The notes under the pieces: model-generated
Databases searched by the model: none
What the model saw: the letters and a program-made list of their open reading frames with translations, nothing else
Told to the model about the DNA's origin: nothing
Position numbers and translations under genes: made by a program
In this document: piece by piece, positions 54,216-64,000 of the stretch
How positions within the stretch are numbered: position 1 is the first letter of the stretch
How the letters are laid out: the number at the start of each line of letters is the position of its first letter
Source of the DNA: Scytalidium lignicola
Taxonomy: Eukaryota; Ascomycota; Leotiomycetes
Direction: 5' to 3'
Assembly (NCBI GenBank): GCA_002812745.2
Contig: NCSJ02000003.1
Location: 310,001-374,000 of the forward strand
DNA length: 64,000 bases

Positions 54216-55246
54216 AGTTGGAAGATAATAGTATCAAGTCTTAGGTTATAAAAGCACAAGTGGAGAATATCTCTGCCAGTAAAGCGGACAATGAGATGAA
54301 GGGAGACAGAATTGGACTCATGTAACGATTCTGCACACTTAAAGTACAAAACATTTATTCTCCACCGTCCTATTTATGATTATTTCAGTTGGGTTCTGGG
54401 CCAATATCGGGAACCGCAGCTGGACAGAGTCAGTTTCCTCGAAATAGCAGTTAGTACATGTGTGATTGACGGAGCGTGGGATGACAACTAGTGTATTCCG
54501 CTTGGTTATCGGCCCCCATATGCTTTTCCAGTTTAGTATATTATGAGCCTTTTTGTCAACCTGTGGTGACGAGAAAGCATTACAAATCAGGGAAGCTGAC
54601 ATGCAGGAAGTTGAATCAGCACAGATAAATTGGAGTCTAGCTAGTGCCATGTACAGTAGAGCTATCGTAGATAGGATATTATTTTGTCACGCAATCGTGC
54701 TCTGGATTCCATGGTGTTCTCGTGCTGGCTTGTTCTATACCACGCTGAGTCGGGCCTCCATATTAACTATTAGTTACGGTCCGCCAGTACGAAAGAATAT
54801 GGTGTAGAGATTTCCAAGCCTCGAATATAATTGCCTTTGACAGGCCAATGAAGTTTCTAGTTCAGCTGCATGTGATAGAGCTATCGCAGTTCGTATAGTC
54901 TTGTAGTAGTGGTCAGCACAGTGCATGAAGTGCAACAAGAATACGGGGATGTGGTATTTAGGGGCATCAAAATATACCATCCTAACACGAATACAGTTCA
55001 TGCTTTATCGTTTTTATGCCGGTTGACTGAGCCGCGCCGTATTACACGTTAGGGCCTGAGAAAATCCCAGCCAATCCATCATGGACATGTATCTCGGGTT
55101 TATAACAACTCGAGACATAAATCGGCCCCCTCTAACGTAACCCCCATCTGCAATATCAGATTTATCTCGACACAGAGCTATCCTCACACCTCTCCAGTTT
55201 TATCTCATAATATTCATCCACGATTCGACTCGTGCTACTCATAATC
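54216..55246. promoter_or_regulatory. Divergent promoter, catalase / GMC oxidoreductase
   Basis: 1031 bp between two head-to-head starts. It contains CGG-rich spots (near 54510, 54750, 54780) that could serve Zn2Cys6 factors, but none is convincing as a defined site. Frames in it (54339-54650, 54553-54807) are not supported. Confidence 0.45.
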
Positions 55247-57299
55247 ATGGATGGAAAGATTTCTGGCAAAGAACCATTTGACTTCATCGTCGTTGGTGGT
55301 TAGTTTTGTTTTACCCATGCCCCTTCCGTGTACGTGTATCCCTAAGACGAGACAGGCGGAACGGCAGGAAACGCTGTTGCAGGCCGTTTAGCAGAAAATC
55401 CAAACGTGCGAGTGTTGGTCATTGAAGCAGGTGTTGGGTGAGTAGTCATTGCACGATCTCTTCCTCCATAACACGTGTTGACAATTTTCCATGGATAGCA
55501 ACCCACATGAAATCGAAGACATCACTACTCCGGCCAAGGCCTTTGACCTGAGAGGCAGCCAGTATGACTGGGCGTACAAGACGACTATGATCAAACGAGA
55601 TGACTACGAACGCGTTGAGAAACCCAATACGCGCGGTAAGGTTCTGGGAGGAAGCAGCTGTGCTAATTACTTCACTTGGATACCAGGAAGCAAGGCAACA
55701 TTTGATGACTGGGAGGAGTACGGTGGCAAGGAGTGGACTTGGGATAATTGTGTCGCATATTTGCGAAAGGTCAGAACCCTCATGGAGAACACTCATTTTG
55801 GGGCCTTCTTCTGAGAAATATCACATTTAGTGCGCGACCTACCACGACGACCAGAAGCTTTACTCAACCGATCTGTCCAAGGTTGGGACTGGCGGTCCCC
55901 TCCAGATCTCACATGCGGACTTGTTACCTGAGATGCAGCCATTCCGGGATGCGCTCATCAAAAGTTGGGTCAGTAAGGGACATGCCCTCACCGAGGACAT
56001 CTTTTCGGGTACTATGGCTGGCCTGACTCACTGCTTGGATACGGTTTACAAGGGCATCCGCCAAGGAAGCTTTGTGTTTTTAACCGGCAAATCCAACATC
56101 GCCGTTCTCGCATCAGTCCAATCGAAGAAGCTGATCATTGACCCTACTACAAAGACCTGCACTGGCGTCACTGTGATCAATACCACGACAGGAGAAGAGC
56201 TCACTCTCAACGCTAAGTATGAAGTCATCGTCTCTCAAGGCGTCTGGGAGTCCCCCAAGCTCCTCATGCTCTCTGGGGTGGGCCCTGCTGCAGAGCTCAA
56301 GAAGCACAATATCCCTGTTATTCTTGACAGTCCCCACGTTGGGCAACATTTGCTAGACCATCCAATCGTGCCCTTTGTCCTCCGTCTCAAAGACGGTTAC
56401 GGCCTCGACGACCACCTCCTCCGAGCCGGACAAGCCCACGACGGCGCCGTCACCGCTTACCGAAGGAACAAGTCTGGCCCGTATAGCAGTGGTCTTCTTG
56501 AGATGGTTGGCTTCCCGCGTATTGATGAGCGGCTCAACAAATATGCCGAATATCGGCATGCCAAAGAAACTAATGGTGGCCTTGATCCCTTCGGACCAGG
56601 TGGCCAGCCGCACTTCGAGTTGGATTTTGTCCCTATGTTCTCATCGGCGTTTCAATGGCATTACCCAACACCACCCCAAGGCAGTAGCTTGACGGTAATT
56701 GTAGATCTTCTACGCCCGCTTTCCAGTGGGGAAGTCAAGTTGAACTCGGCGGATCCGTTGGAACAGGCTGATATCAACCTCAACTTCTTCGGCAACGACC
56801 TCGACATCCTTGCTATGCGCGAAGGCGTGAGGTGGACGCACGATGTGCTTACTAAAGGTGAAGGCATGAAAGATATTGTGACTGGAGACTATCCCTGGGA
56901 AATGCCCATCCACTCCGATGAAGCCATGAACAAGGCTGTCTTGGGGAGATCACAGACTGGATTCCGTAAGTCCCCCTCCCAGTCCATCTTCTCTTGGCGC
57001 ACTAGATCTAACTAACGCACGCATTACCACCATTAGATCCGTGCGGAACTACTAGGCTATCCAAGAGCATCGAGCAGGGTGTGGTAGATCCGCACCTCCG
57101 CGTCCACGGCATTAAGAATCTTCGCGTGGTTGACGCCTCTATCATTCCGGTCATTCCTGACTGCCGCCCTCAAAACGCAGTGTACATGATTGCTGAAAAG
57201 GTGGGTCCAGATTGTCGACAACAGCTCGTGAAAATGTGGACTAATCTTGCATTTTAGGCTGCTGACCTGATCAAGTCGCAATACAAGAACCTCTACTGA
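55247..57299 (+). CDS. GMC flavin oxidoreductase (alcohol oxidase/dehydrogenase type)
   Basis: Join(55247..55298,55356..55437,55499..55769,55831..56965,57037..57200,57258..57299), 581 aa; five introns of 57-71 nt, all in phase. FAD-binding start FDFIVVGGGTAGNAVAGRLAE; VLVIEAG; the first GMC signature RGKVLGGSSCANYFTWIPGS; the second signature VWESPKLLMLSGVGP; and the C-terminal HPCGTTRL and VVDASIIPVIPDCRPQNAVYMIAEKAADLI. There is no signal peptide, which makes a secreted aryl-alcohol oxidase less likely and an intracellular enzyme, possibly in secondary metabolism, more likely. Oxidases of this family reduce O2 to H2O2; dehydrogenase activity cannot be excluded. The gene is intact and head-to-head with the catalase. 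Confidence 0.92.
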
Positions 57300-59254
57300 T
57301 GACTAGGTGAAAAGGAAAACGCGCCCATCAATGAAAAGCTCTTGCGTTATACAGGGAGTGATGCAAAACTTAACTGTTTTCTACATGAAGGGTGATTCTA
57401 CTATCGATGGTGTCTTATGACGTAACCTGGCTATCTCCTCCTTAAGGACTCTTGTTGTTTACTTCTTTTACTTACAGTAGTCTATCATTCAATCACATTT
57501 ATCTTATTGGTTGACTTATTGCACCACGTGAGGGTGATAAAAGTATAATAGAATTTAGAATGTGTAGTGCCGTCTGAACTTGAAAGAAACCCCTAAGGCA
57601 ACCCAGTGCACCAAAAGGGTCTTGGTAATTAGCGACGACCGCTAACCCACCCCAAAACGCTCGCTCGCTATGAGCGCTGACCAGAAGCGGTTAGAAATGT
57701 TGCGCGTACGTACGTACATAAGTACAACTGTATTGCATCAATATCACCCCCGGTCTCGACATACGGCGGTCATTTACGGACAATCACGGGCATTTATGGA
57801 AAATATCAGTCTGCGGCCGTTCAGGCAGAAGTATGGCGCGCAAATAATGCAACGGAGCCCTCGTCGGCCGGCGCCTGCAACCCCAGAACATCCCAAAGCC
57901 ATGGATGGATGCAGTGGAATCTCACTACTGTACAGGACTGAAGAATCTCAAATATAAGCGGTTTGAGCTAACAAGGCTATATTACGCTGTACATAAGGTA
58001 AAATATGTTTTACCGAATGATCTGCTCTCTAATTCTGACAATACCCGAAAATGCGTACATTCTCCCTTAGCTCAAACCATATATTTGAGAATCTTCGGTA
58101 CTGAACATTCTATCCTCGGTCCAAGTTGCCTCTTGCTTACCCTGACTAACGGCCGATTCTGATTGGTAGCTGGCTGGATCTTGATCTCTCTTGCAAAAGT
58201 GGCAGGAGTGGAGCTGTCGGTATAACCAATTATAGTTTAGAGCTTTGACAACTAGGAAGCCCAATTGGACAATATGATGGCTCCACTTCGGAGGCTTTTG
58301 CACTTTGTAAGGACAGGCATTGTAAGTTTAAATGGGCCGCTTACCAGCTGGGCGGAGACAAGCTTTTTGTCTCCCCCGCGAGTTAATGCTAGCAACATGC
58401 CAAGGTCAGAGTTTAGATAGCTTGCGAAAGTCTCGTCGCAATACCAAGTCCTCAACATCGGGCCCGCGACAGCACCTCAGCAAAAGATAGCAACTCCGGC
58501 TCTTGCTCTGCTGCTCCCGCTTGTACACTCTCCAAAAGCCATACAAAAAAACTTACTAACATTCGTCGTTTATATCCATCATATAGCTGTAAAAANCTCG
58601 AAAAAACAGTAAAATGCGACCAAATAGATAGCTATACCTTTTGCCTGCATTATTGTTAAAAACATAACCTCCTAACTCTACACCCTGTACTGTAGAATAC
58701 ATAAAATTAGTCTAAACGCTCTAATTATATTCAGACCAATATAAATTGCATCTTTAAAGATATGATCTAACACGTCAAAACTCTTCAAAGGAGCTTACCA
58801 AAAAGGCTTTGCCTACATACTCTACACAGCAGATTGTCAAGAACGTCAAAAAGCAGTTTAACAAAAAGGGTCTACTACTGCAAAATAACAAGCATGCACG
58901 AAATATCAAAAACACATTTTAAGGCTGTAATAACTTTAAAATAGTTAAATTTTTTTGGCTTTACTTTTNGTTAAATACTATTATTTAATTATATTGTTTA
59001 AAGTCTGAAGCAGAACTGTCTCCTTTTCGGCCTTCTACCTTTCACCCTTAAAGAACTCTGTTATTCAGCAAACCAGATTGCTAATGTTAATACCTCTCAT
59101 AACCTATACTATTATTAAATTGGCACAAATACGTCTTCCCATCATATACGTTCTGGGATGCGGTTGTCAAGTACTACAGTATATTTCCAAAACTAGGATT
59201 AGGGTATATAATAAAATTATGAGAGTAGGATTCCAACAGCTTATGCAATCTAGT
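57300..59254. other. Gene-free stretch of nearly 2 kb with an AT-rich patch
   Basis: Normal composition up to about 58540, including a GC-rich part near 57600-57900 and a CGTACGTACGTAC run near 57704. From 58560 to 59000 it is AT-rich with two n next to homopolymers and a stop-riddled, Lys/Gln-rich frame; this may be another small RIP-type relic. No gene is supported. Confidence 0.45.
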
Positions 59255-61141
59255 CTAGTATATATGGCTCGCATCCCAAGCGTCTAATAATGTGATATAC
59301 TCACCTAAAAAGTTATTAGCTACAATCAAAAGCCGGTCTACGCAGGAGATGGAAACATACCTGCTGCAGCCCATCTCCTATTTAGCCAGCTGAGTGCCTT
59401 CTTAGCATCTTTCGAAGCCTCCGCATAAGCCTGGTCACCTACCTCACAATATAACTGGGCGTAAAGAGTAGCTGTACGATACATGCAGTCAAGTAGAAAC
59501 GGTGATACCTCGTCGGCGTTTGACAACTCGCCAGTATTTGGCTGGACAGTCGACAGAGCCCACCTTGATAGTTTGAGAATTTCTTCCGCTACTTCATATT
59601 TGGCAACAGGGGCAACCCTGATATCATCAATGGCCCATGATTCTGTACCTGATGCAGTTGCTCTGAAGTTGAGAGCCACGCGTGCACTACATAAGAGTTA
59701 GGAATCAAAGCATCTCGGCACATGTTTTGAAGGTTTTGTACCTATGGCAGACTGTTGTTGGGCCACAAATACCCATTCCCCTTGTCCTACTCTCTTCTCT
59801 AGAAACGTTTGTAAGCGCAATTAGAGTACGCTCAAGTATTTCTGCTTCCTGAGCATGAAATTCCCTATCTGCATCGTGTTCACATATGTGTCTTAGTACT
59901 TGGCCTAGTAAGTTAGCTGCTTGAGCAAGAAGGTTAAATCTGCCCATTGCGGGCGACGGAGGTGTCGACAAGGTAAATGCTGAGCGGGGTTCGGGGCCCT
60001 AACGGTGACTATTAGTTCTCTTAATATTGTTGGTATGATGATCGAAGAGGAAACTGACTCCGTGATCCCAAGCGACATCATCCATAGGCAACGTATCGTC
60101 TTGTTTTGGATCCTTTGTTGCTAGCGGCCGGTCACGAATGCCTAGGTTTGCATAGCTGTCTGAAAGTTAATTATCCAGTTCTAAAGGAAAGGTGATCCAA
60201 CTAAGTGATAACGTTAAAAGGGATGGTTCCTCACCAATCCAATATCCTAACAGCCCACCATGTCCTCTTCCTCTCCTCGGCGCTGATCCAGCCAGATGGA
60301 AAGCCAGAAAGTGATTCTCTACTTGCAGTGACACCGAGTGCGCTTGCATACCGCGCACTAGTACTAATAGAGATGTACGCTGCTGGATAAATACCGTGCC
60401 CCACTTCATAAAGCGACATTAGGACCCAAGCTTGTAATGCTCGAAATGTGAGGACTCCGGCGATTTCGGCTTTAAACAGTTCTAGCTTGACTGTCAAGTA
60501 CTGGGAATTCCGAGGAGAATTATCACGAGGTGAGCTGACCGCCAATTTCATACAAGCAAAGAGCAGTATATTTTCTGCTCGCAGAGGAGCCAGCGGAGAA
60601 AGTAGCTGGTCATAGAAAAGTTTCTTAGAGATAAATGGCATCCAAGGATGAACCATACGAAAGTATAGCAGAGCGGCTCCTTGTCTATCCTCCGTGCTGC
60701 CAACCAGATTCCGTATGCCAGCAGATACCTGGAAATCCATTCTAGGTATCTCTGTAAGGGATCGTTTGAACATCTCGTTATCAAGGAAATATACAGTTGG
60801 AAAGGCATAGCCACAAGGTATGGTGACTTCAGATCGAAAGTCGGCAACCGAATCAATCTGGTTGGCAGGGGTGGTGGACATTAGCGGATTCTTGTCGTAA
60901 TATAATATGGGACCATGGTTATGAATGCGTTTTGGGTACTCGCAGATTCGACGGTCTCTGACGATGCGTAATCAGCCATGATTTCGACTATGAAAGGAGT
61001 TGGGTTGGGTTTGTATCAATCATACTTGACACAGGCCGTACACTGTGGGAGAACTTTGTCACACTTTCTCTTCCGCTCCCGACAGCACAAACAGGCACGA
61101 AGCGCCAGCTTGTCATCGTCGTTTGTGCAGGGGCTTTTCAT
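59255..61141 (-). CDS. Second Zn2Cys6 transcription factor
   Basis: Complement(join(59255..59304,59361..59686,59742..59998,60059..60155,60235..60957,61026..61141)), 522 aa, phases consistent. The cluster is ACLCCRERKRKCDKVLPQCTAC, completed across the first intron by VKDRRIC then EYPKR. The ATG at 61141 (MKSPCTNDDDKLALRAC) was chosen as the one nearest the cluster; the frame is open upstream to 61273. The middle region has a RMVHPWMPFISKKLFYDQL motif (the YF...HPxxPFL pattern), LQAWVLMSLYEVGHGIYPAAYISI, EERKRTWWAVRILDC, and YANLGIRDRPLATKD, all typical of fungal_trans proteins. The last exon is short (EYITLLDAWDASHIY). It could regulate the neighbouring GMC/catalase pair; that is position-based inference only. 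Confidence 0.85.
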
Positions 61142-63882
61142 GATCACAACATTGAGAAAGGTCGTCAATAAGTCATACAAGGTGGGGGGGCACGGGGCCA
61201 TAACACGAAGGGCATGCCGTCTTATACCGCCGGAGTCCACCAACGGCCGGAATACCCCGCTGAGCCTTACCATTTTGTGAAACGGGCTGGGTCTAACTGA
61301 TCAACAATCCTTCTTCATGTCAACGGTGATTGAATGTGCCAAAGAACTGGGTTTAAAGATGAATGCAGTTGATCTGGCTAATTATAGCGTTGATGTTGCA
61401 GTTAGTGTATTAAATCGCTTTGACAATAATCTTGGTGCAGAGTTAATAATCTTAACGCAGTAGCTCCTGGACTTAGATCCTATACGCTATGTCAAGCACT
61501 CGCTGAACAATCTTTATGTCTGCAAAGCACCCATAGAGCAAATTGTCGGGGCTGAACTCCCTGTACAGATCAACAACACTAGAGTACATGGCGCTATATC
61601 TTCACATCAAACTTTGTCAGAGCTCGTAGTGCACTAATCAGATTACAGCACATATAAATTGTATGATAAGAAGACTTAATTGCTACACTTGATGTACAGT
61701 ACATATGGATGTAGGTGGAAAATCATATACCTTACTGTATGTTACGGATCCATGAATGCTTGAGCAATGCTTAAAGAAATATTTATTTATTGTGCTATAA
61801 ACGGGTGTCCAGGTAATAATAGGGTTACATAGCCTGCCACGTGCCTGCCTATCTACAACACAGTTTTTAAGCTTTTTTTGCGCAACGCTCCTCGAAGATC
61901 GTGTACCGTACTGGTAGTGCTGTAGATGTCAACGAAGCGAGCGGGACCGTACATGCCTCTGCCAATTTAGGAAATCGCACTAAAGTGTGCCTCGGTCAGG
62001 GTCGCATCTGCCGGAATTTGAGTTGCTGCCATGCTTAGTAATTACTATAGTGAGGTCACGTGTTGGCTTGTTTATAGAACCACAGGAGAGCAAGAGAGTT
62101 TTTCAGGGATTAAGTCTGTAGAATATACCACATCTACCCTATAATTCCCCGACGGTGGTTCACTGTCTACGGCTATTAGCCTTTCCTTCATAACACTCGG
62201 GGTCAAATTCTGCATATATATACCAGAGGTGCTGTATTAGATATCTAGGTGTACGTGGTGCATTCTACGACCCTATAGCACTCCTGAGGTAGTGTCAACA
62301 GAGCTAAGATTGAGTCAAAGGAATCAACTTTGGATTGCAGAAGTCCAACTTCTTCCAGACAGTACACATGCATCTTTCAAAATTATCTTGAAATTTATCC
62401 AGAGTTCTCTTCAACTCGATTTCTGACCTGGAATATGTCTGTGAATGGAGGCTAACCTATTTTGATTCTGGTAGGTTTATGAAATATGTTTTATTTTAAA
62501 CATACTTTTATTGATTTTAGTAGAAGAGGGTTGTATTTCAATGATAATGTTATAGAAAGTGAATTTAGATTAGTCTACTGTTTTTTNCTGGGTGCTATGT
62601 GGATTTTGCATTAATGAATGAAAAAAAAAAGTAATAAGAGAAATAATCAAGGAAGATTTAAACAAGACGATAAATTAAGAGCAAGTAATAAAGGATATTA
62701 TTAAAAAATGAATATAGTACTACAAATCACTTAACTAGTTACATATCATTTCTGACAGTCCGTGATAGATGTATTGTGGTGGGGATATCACGTGATCATA
62801 TATATACATAGTAGTAGCCGACATTTTCCTAACAGCTTTGTGGGTGTCGCAAGCGACATTCTCACAATGGTCTGCTACTGGACTAGGCAGTGCGGAATGA
62901 GGTGGTTGGTGTTTTATTTTTGATTTGCCAGAAGCGATTTCCTCGCTGGGAATAGCTCGGATTTGAGGACAGACGCAATGGTTGGCCACAACAACCACCG
63001 CAGTGGATGCAGAAATGCAGAGATGCAGAGCTTGCAGTGGCGCTTCTGGATGGGCATTTCTGCAAGCATCCTAGCCGCGATGTTTGATGTCAAGGGGAGA
63101 TGTTTTTGATGGACAGGGTGTTTACAAGGTGTTGACGGTGGTGTTGATTGGGTGGAGATTAGATGTTGACGGAGTTAGCAGGCGCGATAAAAATAACAAC
63201 TTGCCGAGAGGCGTCCGACGGAGGCTTCTCGCTTCTCGTGGTGCGTAAGTCGAGTCAGCACCCAGAAACATCCCCGACGCGAGCCTTCTTCGGCTTCCTG
63301 CCGCGAAAAACGTGACGTCAAAACCCCCAATCCCGATACCGAAGCGCAATCCAAGACGCTGCGAAACGTCAACTTTCAGACTTCACGAACTCTGCGAGAA
63401 TACATCAACATGGAGGAGTTTCGGGATACATGACCTCATTGGATGGAATCGATGGAATCATGCCTTTTATTAATAAGTCTCCTCCCAGGCAGAGGCCGGA
63501 GCTGTGCCGTAGAGCTGCTCCTCACGTGCAGTGCAGTCCACGTGATATCAAACATCCAGACAGCCATCTCCCCTATCCAGAAGAAGAGCGAAGGATACCA
63601 AAGTACGAGGTTAATTAAGCTGAATTATTACGGTACGCACGTATTACTAGGTAATACGGGATCAAAATCGCCGATTCTGAGCTTAGCCAGATATATTCCT
63701 AGAAGCTTAATCAACTTCTCCATCCAAGGGTCCCTGAAGTAATCGGCCCCAAAACTCACTTGCCGTCAGCTACATATAGAGGATCCAATCAGGCCAAAAT
63801 AAAGTAATTTGACTACTGCCACCCGGTGGTTGACATTCTGCGGCCAAGAACAATAGAATTACCGTAGCGCGGAAAATCAATC
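61142..63882. other. Gene-poor 2.7 kb stretch before the right-edge gene
   Basis: 61320-61640 contains a stretch that in one frame reads APGLRSYTLCQALAEQSL before breaking up; it may be a decayed gene fragment, but I cannot name it. An AT-rich patch with one n lies at about 62460-62720. 63100-63880 is the presumed promoter of the right-edge gene and is GC-richer. No intact gene is seen. Confidence 0.45.
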
Positions 63883-64000
63883 ATGGACGAGAGCAGCAGC
63901 AGGGAGGATGTTCAGGGGGATGTTCAGGGACGAGCCGGAAGCGGCGACTCAGGCGAGGAGGATACAGACACACCCCGCAAGCAGGTTAGCGACACACCCC
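63883..64000 (+). CDS. 5' end of a gene cut by the window edge
   Basis: ATG at 63883 opens an acidic, Ser/Gly/Asp-rich N-terminus (MDESSSREDVQGDVQG...) up to TPRKQ, where a GTTAGC donor-like sequence occurs at 63985. A small tandem GATGTTCAGG repeat encodes DVQGDVQG. Too short to name; many fungal regulators begin this way. Confidence 0.4.
   Translation, partial: MDESSSREDVQGDVQGRAGSGDSGEEDTDTPRKQVSDTP

Noticed and set aside
1..64000. tRNA or rRNA genes
   Set aside because: I scanned for B-box-like GGTTCGAAxCC strings with a plausible cloverleaf and found none convincing; a covariance-model search would be decisive.

Overview
The window looks like nuclear DNA of a filamentous ascomycete (Pezizomycotina; a leotiomycete would fit, but that is a guess). 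The reasons are compact genes split by 50-65 nt GT-AG introns with CTAAC/CTAAT branch points, single-copy fungal housekeeping genes (NAR1, TRL1, TRM11, ATG11, a CENP-H/Fta3-type kinetochore gene, RNase P Rpp40-type), two Zn2Cys6 regulators, and a 13 kb AT-rich block of stop-riddled retroelements with the mutation pattern of repeat-induced point mutation (RIP).

Layout. 1-22.4 kb is a dense housekeeping block: the 3' end of an acidic protein; an Iec1-like C2H2 INO80 subunit (-); an aldo-keto reductase (-); a four-helix membrane protein (-) divergent from NAR1 (+); a SUZ-domain protein (-) whose stop lies 16 bp from that of NAR1; a small acidic protein (+); tRNA ligase TRL1 (-); an ankyrin protein (+); an Rpp40-like RNase P subunit (-); TRM11 (+); ATG11 (-); a CENP-H-like gene (+). 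22.6-35.64 kb is the AT-rich block, a mosaic of Ty3/gypsy and Ty1/copia relics with two direct LTR-like repeats. 35.667-38.170 kb is a separate DNA transposon with 157 bp inverted repeats and an integrase-like transposase (Ginger-like). It sits in an intron of a class I aminotransferase gene (38.2-39.5 kb) whose 3' half is missing. 39.5-64 kb is looser accessory-type DNA: a class V PLP enzyme (Egt2-like), an unrecognised gene, a Zn2Cys6/fungal_trans regulator, a formate/nitrite transporter broken by a 7 bp tandem duplication, a catalase (with apparent frame breaks) divergent from a GMC oxidoreductase, a second Zn2Cys6 regulator, and the start of another gene at the right edge.

How the genes relate. 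TRL1, TRM11 and the Rpp40-like protein all act on tRNA and sit within 7 kb. NAR1 is the CIA iron-sulfur factor. In the right part, the divergent GMC oxidase/catalase pair (a possible H2O2 producer and an H2O2 scavenger sharing a 1.03 kb promoter) with a Zn2Cys6 gene beyond it resembles a small oxidative gene group, but the catalase reading frame is broken as given. The most unusual object is the transposon at 35.667-38.170 kb: near-identical, hairpin-rich termini around a transposase frame carrying eleven internal stops and a D-to-N change at a catalytic position.

Sequence quality. Most n characters in the AT-rich block abut A-runs, which suggests a homopolymer-sensitive assembly, so one-base frame breaks (Rpp40 gene, catalase) should be treated as possible errors. 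Exon coordinates were derived by hand from splice signals and reading phase; uncertain junctions are flagged.
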